DNA of 42,603 bases, from the NCBI GenBank assembly GCA_030696525.1, contig JAUYSB010000271.1:1-42603 (forward strand). The letters are read 5' to 3'. This DNA is from Hydrogenophaga sp. (GTDB lineage Bacteria; Pseudomonadota; Gammaproteobacteria; Burkholderiales; Burkholderiaceae_C). Of the stretch, positions 25,603 through 33,527 are shown in pieces. The stretch's first letter is position 1; every line of letters begins with the position of its first letter. The notes beneath the pieces were generated by a model. The model saw only the letters and a list, made by a program, of their open reading frames with translations, was not told the DNA's origin and searched no databases. The translations under genes and the position numbers were made by a program.

Positions 25603-26322
25603 TTAAAAGGGCAGAAGCGTTAAAAAGAAGCGGGAAAGCCAGCCAAATGTCTGCGCATCGAACTGGGCACCGCGCCCACGCGACTCCACCCGGGTGTTGG
25701 CGATCTGCGTGGACTGCACGGTGTTGCCCGGCGCAATGGTGCGCGGGTCCACCGTGCCCGAGAAGCGCAGCACGTCCACGTTCTGGTTGACGCCGATCTG
25801 CTTCTCGCCCACCACCACCAGGTGGCCATTGGGCAGCACCTCCACCACGGTGGCGGTGATGGCACCGGTGAAGGTGTTGGCGGTGTCGGTAGCGCCGTCG
25901 CCCTTGAAGGTGTTGCTGGTCTCGGCGCCGGCGCTGAGTTTGTCGAGCAAGGTCGATTTCAGGAACGGGAAGGCGGTCACGCTGCCCTCAAGCCCCGAGG
26001 CCCGGTTGGCGGTGGACGACGATTTCTGGCTGGCCGTCACCCGCTCGGCGATCTGTATGGTCAGGCTGTCACCCACCAGCCGGGCACGCGGGTCTTCAAA
26101 GCCGGGGCGGTAGTTGGCCGACGCAAACAGGCTGCCGGTGGGCACGGCCTCCACCGTACCGGCGCGCGGCGGCTGCGGCCAGCGAATCGGCTCGGCCTTG
26201 ACCACCTCCACATCGGGCACCTGCGACAGATTGGCGCAGCCACCGGTGGCCAACAACAACAGCACGGCAGCACTCAGGGCGGCGCGGCGGCTGGCACGGT
26301 TCAGACGTGTGTTCATGCTCAT
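25603..26322 (-). CDS. flgH: Flagellar L-ring lipoprotein FlgH
   Basis: Outer-membrane lipoprotein forming the L ring, the bushing for the rod. Of 239 residues, the first 29 form a lipoprotein signal ending in LATGGC, with Cys29 as the acylation site. Conserved features are GSLFASANYRPGFEDPRARLVGDSLTIQI, TASQKSSSTANR, and the C-terminal half with LPNGHLVVVGEKQIGVNQN and VDPRTIAPGNTVQSTQIANTRVE. A second in-frame ATG two codons later is possible. A 70-base gap to flgI holds nothing recognisable. Confidence 0.96.
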   Translation of the reverse strand: MSMNTRLNRASRRAALSAAVLLLLATGGCANLSQVPDVEVVKAEPIRWPQPPRAGTVEAVPTGSLFASANYRPGFEDPRARLVGDSLTIQIAERVTASQKSSSTANRASGLEGSVTAFPFLKSTLLDKLSAGAETSNTFKGDGATDTANTFTGAITATVVEVLPNGHLVVVGEKQIGVNQNVDVLRFSGTVDPRTIAPGNTVQSTQIANTRVESRGRGAQFDAQTFGWLSRFFLTLLPF

Positions 26323-26350
26323 CCTCTTGAAGGCGTGGCCCCGGGCACGA

Positions 26351-27136
26351 TCAGAGCTGACCCAGACGCTGTAGCATCTGGTCCGAGGTCTGGATCGCCT
26401 TGGAATTCATTTCATAGGCGCGCTGGGTCTGGATCATGTTGACAAGCTCTGCCACCACATTGACGTTGGACTGTTCCAGGTAGCCCTGCATCACCGTGCC
26501 CAGCCCCTGGCCGCCGGGCGCACCGGTGATGGGGTTGCCCGATGCGGGTGTTTCGCTGAACAGGTTCTGCCCTCGTGGCTCCAGGCCAGCCGGGTTGATG
26601 AAGGTGGCCAACTCCAACGTGCCCAGGGCCTGGGGATCGGGGTTGTTGCCCACCACCGCGCTGACGGTGCCGTCGGCGGAAATGGTGATGGACCGGGTGG
26701 CCGGGTCCTGCACGGCGATGCCGGGCAACACCCGGTAGCCGCTGGCCGTGACCACCTCGCCCTGGGCGCTGAGCTTGAAGGTGCCGTCGCGTGTGTAAGC
26801 GGTGGTGCCATCGGGCAATTCGATCTGAAAAAAGCCATTGCCGTTGATGGCCACGTCCAGCTCGTTGCCACTTTGTTGCAGGCTGCCCTGCGCATACGAA
26901 CGCGCCGTGGCCACGGTGCGCACGCCCAAGCCCAGCTGCAGCCCGGTGGGCAGGGTGGTTTGTTCGGAAGAGTTGGCACCGACCTGGCGCAGGTTTTGGT
27001 AAATCAGGTCTTCGAACACCGCGTTGCCGCGCTTGAAGCCCGAGGTCTGGACGTTGGCCAGGTTGTGCGAAATCACGTCCAGCTGGGTTTGCTGGGCCTG
27101 CATGCCGGTTTTGGCGATGTGCAGTGAATTGATCAT
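26351..27136 (-). CDS. flgG: Flagellar distal rod protein FlgG
   Basis: Main protein of the distal rod, 261 residues, exactly the usual size. The N-terminus MINSLHIAKTGMQAQQTQLDVISHNLANVQTSGFKR carries the rod-protein signature, and the C-terminus (NVNVVAELVNMIQTQRAYEMNSKAIQTSDQMLQRL) is diagnostic of FlgG. It is exported unprocessed by the flagellar type III apparatus. It starts 14 bases after the flgF stop and is preceded by an AGGAG-type ribosome site. Confidence 0.97.
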   Translation of the reverse strand: MINSLHIAKTGMQAQQTQLDVISHNLANVQTSGFKRGNAVFEDLIYQNLRQVGANSSEQTTLPTGLQLGLGVRTVATARSYAQGSLQQSGNELDVAINGNGFFQIELPDGTTAYTRDGTFKLSAQGEVVTASGYRVLPGIAVQDPATRSITISADGTVSAVVGNNPDPQALGTLELATFINPAGLEPRGQNLFSETPASGNPITGAPGGQGLGTVMQGYLEQSNVNVVAELVNMIQTQRAYEMNSKAIQTSDQMLQRLGQL

Positions 27137-27150
27137 GGGGAAACTCCTGT

Positions 27151-27891
27151 TCAGCCGTTGAGGCCAAGCAACTGGGCGGCGGTCTGGTCGTTCTTTTCTG
27201 CGGTCTGCAGCAGGCGCATTTGCTGCTCAAACTGGCGGGCCACAGCAATCATGCCGACCATGGCCTCCACCGCGTTGACGTTGGAGCCTTCGAGCATGCC
27301 GTCCTTGAGGCGGGCCTCGGGGTCTTGGGGCAAGGGGGCACGGTCCTGGGCACGGTACAAGCCGTCGTCGCCACGCCGCACCCGCAGCTCGTTGCTGGGA
27401 GTCACCAGCTTGAGGCGCCCGAGCAACTGCGGCGGTTCGGTGCCGCTGCGGGCCGACACCGTGCCGTCGGCGGCGATGTTGACCTCGGCGTTTTCCGGCA
27501 CGGCAATCGGCGCACCGCCGTCGTCCAGCATGGGGCGGCCGGCGGCGCTGGTCAGGCTGCCGTCCGGGCCCACCTGCAGGTTGCCCGCGCGGGTGTAGGC
27601 CTCCACGCCGTCGTTGCCCTGGACCGCAAAATAGGCGTTGCCGATGGCCGCCACATCCAGGCTGCGCCCGGTGGAGGCGAGTGTGCCCGGCGTCTCCATG
27701 TGGCCGGCCGTGGCCTCCAGCGCAAACACCCGGGTGCTGGCGCCCGAGCCCTGCAGCGGCACCGAACGGTAGGTCGACAACTCGGCGCGAAAACCATTGG
27801 TGGAAACGTTGGCCAGGTTGTTCGTGATCGCCTGCTGCCGGTTCATGACGGCGTTGGCGCCGGTCATGGCGGTGTAGATCATGCGGTCCAT
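27151..27891 (-). CDS. flgF: Flagellar proximal rod protein FlgF
   Basis: Proximal rod subunit of 246 residues. MDRMIYTAMTGANAVMNRQQAITNNLANVSTNGFRAEL is the typical N-terminus, and the end (NVNAVEAMVGMIAVARQFEQQMRLLQTAEKNDQTAAQLL) separates it from FlgG. The first Met at 27891 fits a GGAG site upstream; the Met at the fourth codon is an alternative. Located between flgE and flgG, as in the canonical order. Confidence 0.96.
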   Translation of the reverse strand: MDRMIYTAMTGANAVMNRQQAITNNLANVSTNGFRAELSTYRSVPLQGSGASTRVFALEATAGHMETPGTLASTGRSLDVAAIGNAYFAVQGNDGVEAYTRAGNLQVGPDGSLTSAAGRPMLDDGGAPIAVPENAEVNIAADGTVSARSGTEPPQLLGRLKLVTPSNELRVRRGDDGLYRAQDRAPLPQDPEARLKDGMLEGSNVNAVEAMVGMIAVARQFEQQMRLLQTAEKNDQTAAQLLGLNG

Positions 27892-27931
27892 GGCGGGCTC
27901 TCCGGATGCGGTCGGTCAGGGGTGGGCAGCT

Positions 27932-29221
27932 TCAACGCAGGTTGACCAGGGTCGAGAAGATCTGGTCCTGCGTCTTGATGGTCTGGGCGTTGGCCTGGTA
28001 GCTGCGTTGGGCGGTGATCATGTTGACCAGCTCGGCCGTGATATCGACGTTGGATTCCTCCAGCGCGCCCTGGCGCAGCAGGCCAAAACCGGCGGTGGTG
28101 GGCGTGCCGCGCACCGCCGCACCGGCATCCGAGTTGCTGCGCCAGTAGCCGCCGCCCTGGGGCTCCAGGGCCTGCAGGTTGCGGAAGTTGGTCAACGTCA
28201 CCTGCCCGGCCACCTTGGTCTGGCCGTTGGAATAACGCGATTCGATGGTGCCGTCCTCGCTGATGCTGATGCCGGTGAACTGGCCCGGCGCGTTGCCGTT
28301 CTGCTCCAGCAGGTTGACCGCAAAACGCGAGGCGAACTGGGTCACCTCGGACAGGCCAATATCGGTCACGCCGCCGCCCCGGGCCAAGGACACGTCCATC
28401 ATCACGGGCGCGTCGGGGTCGGTGGTGGCGGCCAGGTTGGGCACTTGCAGTGCCCAGGTATCCAGCGCGTCCACCGAGGCATCGGTCAGGATGCCCCTTT
28501 CGTCAAACACCAGGTTGCCCAACAAGGTGGTGGGCAGGGCCGCCGTGGCGCCGGGCACATCGGCCGGCTTGGCGTATACGTCCCAGGTGTTGGCGGCGGT
28601 TTTGACGAAATACAGGCTCACCGGAATTTCGTTGCCCTGGGTGTCATACGTCACCAGCGAGGTGCCATAGGTCTGCAGCGGCGGCGTGAAACCGGCGGTG
28701 AGGTCGCCGGTCTGCACCACGGCGCTGGCGTCCAGGTTGAGCTGGGCGTTGATCTGATCGGTTTCCTTGGCTTCTATGCCTTCGTTGGTCGGAAACCGGA
28801 TCGGCGCCACCGCACCCGAAAGAACCACGCCGTCTTGTGCCGGATAACCCTGCAACTTGGCGCCCTGGGCGGTGACCATATAGCCCTCTTTGTTGAGATT
28901 GAACTCGCCGGCCCGGGTGAAGGCGGAGGTGCCGTCGGTCAACTCGACCTCGAAGAAGCCCTGGCCGTTGATGGCCAGGTCCAGGTCGTTGCCGGTGATG
29001 GTGACGTTGCCCTGGGTGAACATCTGGCGCACATTGGCCAGCTCCACACCAATGCCGCCGGTGCCGCCACCGACCGCGCCCATGGAGGTGGCGTACAGCT
29101 CGGAGAACTGCGCTCGCCCGGCCTTCATGCCCACCGTGTTGCCGTTGGCGATGTTGTGACCAATGACGTCCAGGCTGCCGCTGGCAGCACGCAGACCCGA
29201 CAGGCCGATGTTGAAACTCAT
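27932..29221 (-). CDS. flgE: Flagellar hook protein FlgE
   Basis: Subunit of the flagellar hook, the universal joint between rod and filament. It has 429 residues, close to the usual 400. The N-terminus MSFNIGLSGLRAASGSLDVIGHNIANGNTVGMKAGRAQF and the C-terminus EESNVDITAELVNMITAQRSYQANAQTIKTQDQIFSTL are both typical. Positioned directly after flgD, whose product caps the growing hook. A GGAG ribosome site precedes the ATG at 29221. Confidence 0.97.
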   Translation of the reverse strand: MSFNIGLSGLRAASGSLDVIGHNIANGNTVGMKAGRAQFSELYATSMGAVGGGTGGIGVELANVRQMFTQGNVTITGNDLDLAINGQGFFEVELTDGTSAFTRAGEFNLNKEGYMVTAQGAKLQGYPAQDGVVLSGAVAPIRFPTNEGIEAKETDQINAQLNLDASAVVQTGDLTAGFTPPLQTYGTSLVTYDTQGNEIPVSLYFVKTAANTWDVYAKPADVPGATAALPTTLLGNLVFDERGILTDASVDALDTWALQVPNLAATTDPDAPVMMDVSLARGGGVTDIGLSEVTQFASRFAVNLLEQNGNAPGQFTGISISEDGTIESRYSNGQTKVAGQVTLTNFRNLQALEPQGGGYWRSNSDAGAAVRGTPTTAGFGLLRQGALEESNVDITAELVNMITAQRSYQANAQTIKTQDQIFSTLVNLR

Positions 29222-29273
29222 GGGGGACTCCGTTGAATGTCGGTCAGATCGAACGAATGAAGCGGCTCAAGGC

Positions 29274-29939
29274 TTACTGAAAGGCCAGCACATCGCCGTA
29301 GGCGTAGGCCATCTGGCCTTCGGTGCGCAGGCGGATGCTGCCGTCCACCATGCCCACGGACTCGACGCGCAACATCGCCAGCGGGTTGGCCGCCACCGGT
29401 TCGCCAGACCGTGTGGCCGTGACCCGGAAACCGCCCACCAGGCTGCGGTCAATACCGGCACTGTCCCAGTCGAACCGGTGCTGGCCGGCGGGCAGCCCAC
29501 CCATGTCCACGCTGCCCAGCACCTGACCGGTCAGCCCCAGCACATCGACCTTGACGCTGTCGGCCGCGCCCTGCAGCAGCACGCCGCCGTGGGCCATGTC
29601 GCCCTCGGCGTCAAAACCCAGTGTGTTGCCATTGACCACCGCCGTGCGCCCGATCAGCGAGGTGCCCTGCATCGCCTGCAAGGTGCCAAATTGCGAGGTC
29701 ATCGCCTTGAGCGAGTCATTGAGCTGTTGTATGCCGGTGACGGTGTTGATCTGCGCCATCTGCGTGGTCAGCTCGGCGTTGTCCATGGGGTTGAGCGGAT
29801 CCTGGTTGCTGAGCTGGGCCACCATCAGCTTGAGAAAGCGGTCCTGCATTTCCTGCGGTGTCTGCTTGGACGCCGCGCTGGCGGCACCTGAAGTGGCCAG
29901 CGCATTGCTGCTGGCGGTGTTGCTGACGGTGTCTACCAT
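29274..29939 (-). CDS. flgD: Hook assembly capping protein FlgD
   Basis: Scaffold protein that caps the hook during growth and is absent from the finished flagellum. It has 221 residues. The conserved N-terminal segment reads MQDRFLKLMVAQLSNQDPLNPMDNAELTTQMAQINTVTGIQQL (about 31-73), and the C-terminal Ig-like and tudor-like part includes GQHRFDWDSAG. It follows flgC by 28 bases and precedes flgE by 52 bases in the standard order. Confidence 0.95.
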   Translation of the reverse strand: MVDTVSNTASSNALATSGAASAASKQTPQEMQDRFLKLMVAQLSNQDPLNPMDNAELTTQMAQINTVTGIQQLNDSLKAMTSQFGTLQAMQGTSLIGRTAVVNGNTLGFDAEGDMAHGGVLLQGAADSVKVDVLGLTGQVLGSVDMGGLPAGQHRFDWDSAGIDRSLVGGFRVTATRSGEPVAANPLAMLRVESVGMVDGSIRLRTEGQMAYAYGDVLAFQ

Positions 29940-29967
29940 GCTGTGCTCCTGGGAATGGCAGTGCGAC

Positions 29968-30372
29968 TCACTGGCCCATCTGCAGCGTCTTGAGCAGCAG
30001 GTTCTTGGCGGTGTTCATCACTTCAACGTTGTTCTGGTACGAACGCGAGGCCGAGATCATGTTGACCATCTCCTCGACCGGGTTGACGTTGGAATGGGTG
30101 ACGTAGCCCTGCGCGTCGGCGCTGGGGTGCTGCGGCTGGAACACCTTGCGGTTGGGCACGTCGCTCTCAAACACGTTCTGCACCTTGACGCCCTGCGCCG
30201 ACTGCGAGCCCATGGGCAGTGTCTCGAACACCACCTGGCGCGCCTTGTAGGCCTTGCCGTCGGGGCCGGCCACGGCGTCGGCGTTGGCCAGGTTGCTGGC
30301 CACCACGTTGAGGCGTTGCGCCTGCGAGCTGATGGCGCTGCCGGTGACGTTGAAGATGTTGAACATGGACAT
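29968..30372 (-). CDS. flgC: Flagellar proximal rod protein FlgC
   Basis: Rod subunit of 134 residues, the normal length. MSMFNIFNVTGSAISSQAQRLNVVASNLANADAVAGPDG is characteristic, as is the C-terminal VTHSNVNPVEEMVNMISASRSYQNNVEVMNTAKNLLLKTLQMGQ. It starts 29 bases after flgB. Secreted by the flagellar type III system without a cleaved signal. Confidence 0.96.
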   Translation of the reverse strand: MSMFNIFNVTGSAISSQAQRLNVVASNLANADAVAGPDGKAYKARQVVFETLPMGSQSAQGVKVQNVFESDVPNRKVFQPQHPSADAQGYVTHSNVNPVEEMVNMISASRSYQNNVEVMNTAKNLLLKTLQMGQ

Positions 30373-30401
30373 GGCGTGGCTCCCTCAGGCTCGTTCAAAA
30401 A

Positions 30402-30809
30402 TCACTGGCCCTGGATGGCGCTGAGCATGGTTTTCACATGCCCGTTGATGAAACGCAGGGTGGACTCGTAGCGGATCGCGTTGTCGGTGAAGTTGGCGCG
30501 CTCGCGGTCCATGTCCACCGTGTTCTTATCCAGCGACGGCTGGGTCTGCACCGTGTAGGCGAGCTGGTTGCCGGTGCCGGTGTCGCTGCTGGTCAGGCGC
30601 AGGTGGCGGGCGTCGGTGGCCAGCGGGTCGGTGCCGCGGCGCACGCCGCCATTGGCATCGGCCAAGGCCTGGGCAAAATTGAAGTCGCGGGCGACAAAAC
30701 CAGGTGTGTCGGCGTTGGCGATGTTGCTGGCGATCAGTTGCTGGCGCTGCGCACGAAGCACCAGCGAGTTGGACATGCCGTCCAAACGTTGGGTGAATTG
30801 CTCGAACAT
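30402..30809 (-). CDS. flgB: Flagellar proximal rod protein FlgB
   Basis: Innermost rod subunit, 135 residues from the ATG at 30809, which has a GAGGTG ribosome site. A longer frame upstream crosses the divergent flgA gene and is not used. MFEQFTQRLDGMSNSLVLRAQRQQLIASNIANADTPGFVARDF is the family N-terminus, and the end NFTDNAIRYESTLRFINGHVKTMLSAIQGQ is typical. First gene of the hook-basal body operon; it is divergent from flgA with 186 bases between the starts. Confidence 0.96.
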   Translation of the reverse strand: MFEQFTQRLDGMSNSLVLRAQRQQLIASNIANADTPGFVARDFNFAQALADANGGVRRGTDPLATDARHLRLTSSDTGTGNQLAYTVQTQPSLDKNTVDMDRERANFTDNAIRYESTLRFINGHVKTMLSAIQGQ

Positions 30810-30995
30810 ACGCACCTCGCGGGTTGTGGTGACACGGGGGCCAGGAATTCCCTGGCGTGCATCGATTATGAAAATCTTGAGGGTGCGCCATGCCCCAAAA
30901 AGCGGGGTGCTGGCAGCGCATTTCAAAGGCTTACCCCGCCGCCACCTGGGTACAGTGACAGCGCGGGTCTTTTTGCCCGCCGCCCTACAAGCCCC
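30810..30995. other. Divergent promoter region between flgB and flgA
   Basis: This 186-base gap must hold the promoters of the hook-basal body operon and of flgA. I see no sigma-28 or sigma-54 consensus in it. A class II, activator-driven (FlhDC-type) control would be expected in this lineage, but no FlhDC box can be placed by eye. An EcoRI-like palindrome within CCAGGAATTCCCTGG (about 30841-30855) is the only clear symmetry. Confidence 0.45.
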
Positions 30996-31781
30996 ATGAA
31001 CGCCCCACCACGTCAACCAGCGCCCCTGGCACCCCAAGCACCACACGCATGGCTGTGGTGGCCCGTGCTGGGTTGGGCCATGTGTGTGTTGTGGCTGGCC
31101 ATGGCCCAGGCGGCGCACGCCACCGGCACCGACCCGGCGCCGGAGCCGCCCCTGCAAACCCTGGCCGAAAGCTGGGCGCACAAACTGCTGGAAACCCGCA
31201 ACACCCCCGGCCAGGACACGCCCCTGCGGCCGGAAATCGTGTTCGGTCAGCTCGACAGCCGTTTGCAGCTCGCACCGTGTGGCCGTGTCGAACCCTACCT
31301 GCCCGACGGCGCCAAGCTGTGGGGGCGCAGCCGCATTGGGCTGCGCTGTGTTGAAGGCCCCAGCCTGTGGAACGTGTTCATCCCCGTGACCGTCAAAGTC
31401 TGGGGGCCGGCCTGGCTGGTGACCCGCACCCTGGCGCCGGGCGAGGTGATGGGCCCGGGTGACGCCCAGCTGGGTGAAGCCGACTGGGCCGAGAACCCGG
31501 CGCCCGTGCTGGTTCAGCAGGGCGACTGGCTGGGCGTGGCGACCTCGCGCAGCCTGGCGCCGGGGCAGCCGTTGCGCCACAACATGGTGCGCCCGGTGCG
31601 GGTGTTCGACTCCGGCACCGAGGTCAAGGTGGTGGTCACCCAGGCCCGCTTCCACTTGGCGTCCAGCGGGCGGGCCATGAGCCACGGTTTTGTTGGCCAA
31701 CCGGTGCGCGTCAAGCTGGGCTCGGGTAAAGTGGTGTCCGGGCGCGTCAAGCGCGACGCCTCGGTGGCGGTGGACATGTGA
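30996..31781 (+). CDS. flgA: P-ring assembly chaperone FlgA
   Basis: Periplasmic chaperone needed for FlgI polymerisation into the P ring. It has 261 residues from the ATG at 30996; in-frame extension upstream would run through flgB antisense and is rejected. A signal peptide with a long Pro-rich n-region is followed by a hydrophobic core (LWWPVLGWAMCVLWLAMAQAAHA). The C-terminal SAF-type domain shows TRTLAPGEVMGPGDAQL, RSLAPGQPLRHNMVRPV and FVGQPVRVKLGSGKVVSGRV, which is the FlgA pattern. It opens the flgA-flgM-flgN group. Confidence 0.94.
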   Translation: MNAPPRQPAPLAPQAPHAWLWWPVLGWAMCVLWLAMAQAAHATGTDPAPEPPLQTLAESWAHKLLETRNTPGQDTPLRPEIVFGQLDSRLQLAPCGRVEPYLPDGAKLWGRSRIGLRCVEGPSLWNVFIPVTVKVWGPAWLVTRTLAPGEVMGPGDAQLGEADWAENPAPVLVQQGDWLGVATSRSLAPGQPLRHNMVRPVRVFDSGTEVKVVVTQARFHLASSGRAMSHGFVGQPVRVKLGSGKVVSGRVKRDASVAVDM

Positions 31782-31808
31782 AACCGTAAAATTTTTTTCA
31801 AACAGGGG

Positions 31809-31835
31809 TAAAGTTCAGGCAACGGCGGTCGATAA
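31809..31835 (+). promoter_or_regulatory. Sigma-28 (FliA) promoter of flgM
   Basis: TAAA at 31809-31812 is followed by a 15-base spacer and GTCGATAA at 31828-31835. The sigma-28 consensus is TAAA, 15 bases, GCCGATAA, so this differs by a single base. It lies 38 bases upstream of the flgM start, between flgA and flgM, which allows late-class expression of flgM and flgN. Confidence 0.82.
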
Positions 31836-31873
31836 ACCTCCCAAGACGCCCGATTCAGGGCCTGGAGAGCACC

Positions 31874-32191
31874 ATGAAGATCAACAACCTGCCAGACAAA
31901 CCAGCCGGAGCCATCACCGGGGCGGGTAAGCCTGCCGACAGGTTGGCCGCCTCGCACTCGCAGCGTGGCAGTGAAGCGCAGCCCGACGCTGGCGTCACCG
32001 TCTCCCTGTCGCCCGCCAGCCAGACCATCACCGCCAGCGTGGCCAAAGCCGGCGGCGACGTGTTCAACGCCCAAAAGGTCGAAGCCGTCAAAACCGCCAT
32101 CGCCAACGGCACCTTCAGCATCAACGCCGAAGCGGTGGCCGACAAACTGTTGTCCAACGCCCGCGACATGTTGGGTGTGGCCGCCAAATAA
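31874..32191 (+). CDS. flgM: Anti-sigma-28 factor FlgM
   Basis: A 105-residue, mostly disordered protein that binds FliA (sigma-28) and is exported when the hook is complete, releasing late gene expression. MKINNLPDKP and the C-terminal sigma-binding helices (DVFNAQKVEAVKTAIANGTFSINAEAVADKLLSNARDML) match the family. Ahead of it is a near-consensus sigma-28 promoter, giving the usual feedback. flgN follows on the same strand after 69 bases. Confidence 0.95.
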   Translation: MKINNLPDKPAGAITGAGKPADRLAASHSQRGSEAQPDAGVTVSLSPASQTITASVAKAGGDVFNAQKVEAVKTAIANGTFSINAEAVADKLLSNARDMLGVAAK

Positions 32192-32260
32192 GCGCTGAAC
32201 CGCTGGCCACCTTGGGGCACACTTGGGTTTCGCTGTGAAACTTTTGTACTGAGAGCAGCC

Positions 32261-32677
32261 ATGACCCGCCAGCCACCGGCCCACCCGGCCAACGCCCAAG
32301 AGGTCGCTTTAAGCGACCTTTTTGTATTGCTTGAACAACAGTTGGGGCAAACCGAACGGGCGCTGCTGGAACAAAACGCCGACGCCCTGCCCGGCCAGTC
32401 CGAGCAGTTGGCGCGGCAGATTCAGCACTTTCAACGCAGCTACCAAGAAAGTCCGCCGCAGGACGCTGCCACCTGGGAGCCGCGTCTGGCGGTGCTCAAG
32501 GCCCGTTTGGACAACCTGCACAAACAGTGGCTGGCCCGCAGCGCAGCCGTCAACCGCGCCTTGACCACGCTGTTTCCGGCCGAACAGGCCAACGCCTACG
32601 CCCGCCTGGGCCAGCCGGGTCGCCCTGCCGTGGGCGCACTGCCCCGCGTGAGCAACAACACCTCATTCAAGGCTTGA
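32261..32677 (+). CDS. flgN: Export chaperone FlgN for FlgK and FlgL
   Basis: A 138-residue helical protein. Its length, coiled-coil-like heptads (LFVLLEQQLGQTERALLEQNADAL, RLAVLKARLDNLHKQWLARSAAVNRAL) and position after flgM identify it as FlgN, the cytoplasmic chaperone of the hook-junction proteins FlgK and FlgL. Primary sequence conservation in the family is low, so context carries much of the weight. It is convergent with fliA; the 130-base gap holds small hairpins without a T-run. Confidence 0.88.
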   Translation: MTRQPPAHPANAQEVALSDLFVLLEQQLGQTERALLEQNADALPGQSEQLARQIQHFQRSYQESPPQDAATWEPRLAVLKARLDNLHKQWLARSAAVNRALTTLFPAEQANAYARLGQPGRPAVGALPRVSNNTSFKA

Positions 32678-32807
32678 AACGGGCTTGGGTTATTGTGGCT
32701 TCTGAGCCAAGCGGCGCTTGACGCCCAGACAGACACCCCCACATTCGCCAGGTCCGGCACCCGGGTGTGCTCATCGCCCACCCGAGTGGCTGACCGGTCG
32801 GCAGGTT

Positions 32808-33527
32808 TCAGTGTTCGCGCAGCTTGGCGCGCAAGCGGGCAATCGACTGGCTGTGCAACTGGCAGATGCGCGACTCCGTCACGCCCAGAACAGCGGCGAT
32901 TTCCTTGAGGTTCATGTCGTGTTCGTAGTACATGCTCATCACGTGCTGCTCGCGCTCGGGCAGCTTGTTGATGGCATCCACCAGCGAACGGCGCATGCGC
33001 TGGTCGCCCAGCAACGCCGAGGGATCGGCCTGGGCATCGGCCGGCAGGTAGCGGTCCAGAAAATGGTCTTCGTCGTCGCCCTTGCCGCCAATGTCTTCAA
33101 GGTAAACGAGTTGTGTGCCGCGCACCCGTGCCAGGGTTTGTTGGTATTCGGGCAGCGTCATGTCCATTTCCTGCGCAATTTCGGACTCCTTGGGCGCACG
33201 GCCCAGGCGTTGCTCCAGCCGGTGGACGGCCAGCTCGATGTCTTTTTGCAGCTTGCGCGAACCACGCGACATCCAGTCGCCGTCACGCAATTCGTCCAGC
33301 ATGGCGCCGCGTATGCGCTGGCTGGCAAAGGTCTCGAACTGCACACCCTGCGACGGCTCAAAACGCGTCAGAGCCTCGCTCAGGCCCATCATGCCGACCT
33401 GGATCAGGTCGTCGACCTCCACACTGGCGGGCAGCTTGGCGATCATGTGGTGGGCGAGCCTGTGTACCAGCGGGCTGTACTGGCGCAACTGGTCATCTCG
33501 TTCGAGCGTGCCTTTAGCGGTGTACAT
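32808..33527 (-). CDS. fliA: RNA polymerase sigma-28 factor FliA
   Basis: Sigma factor for late flagellar and chemotaxis genes, 239 residues from the ATG at 33527. That start overlaps the upstream stop in TGATG; a longer frame to 33578 would overlap flhG further. Region 2 reads LVHRLAHHMIAKLPASVEVDDLIQVGMMGLSEAL, with GVQFETFASQRIRGAMLDELR. Region 3 has KESEIAQEM, and region 4 EREQHVMSMYYEHDMNLKEIAAVLGVTESRICQLHSQS. Its likely target is the promoter before flgM. Its inhibitor FlgM is encoded close by on the other strand. Confidence 0.96.
   Translation of the reverse strand: MYTAKGTLERDDQLRQYSPLVHRLAHHMIAKLPASVEVDDLIQVGMMGLSEALTRFEPSQGVQFETFASQRIRGAMLDELRDGDWMSRGSRKLQKDIELAVHRLEQRLGRAPKESEIAQEMDMTLPEYQQTLARVRGTQLVYLEDIGGKGDDEDHFLDRYLPADAQADPSALLGDQRMRRSLVDAINKLPEREQHVMSMYYEHDMNLKEIAAVLGVTESRICQLHSQSIARLRAKLREH

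Noticed and set aside
32678-32807. Small hairpins between flgN and fliA (for example GGCG-CTTGA-CGCC)
   Set aside because: Stems are short and none is followed by a T-run, so they are not called as terminators.
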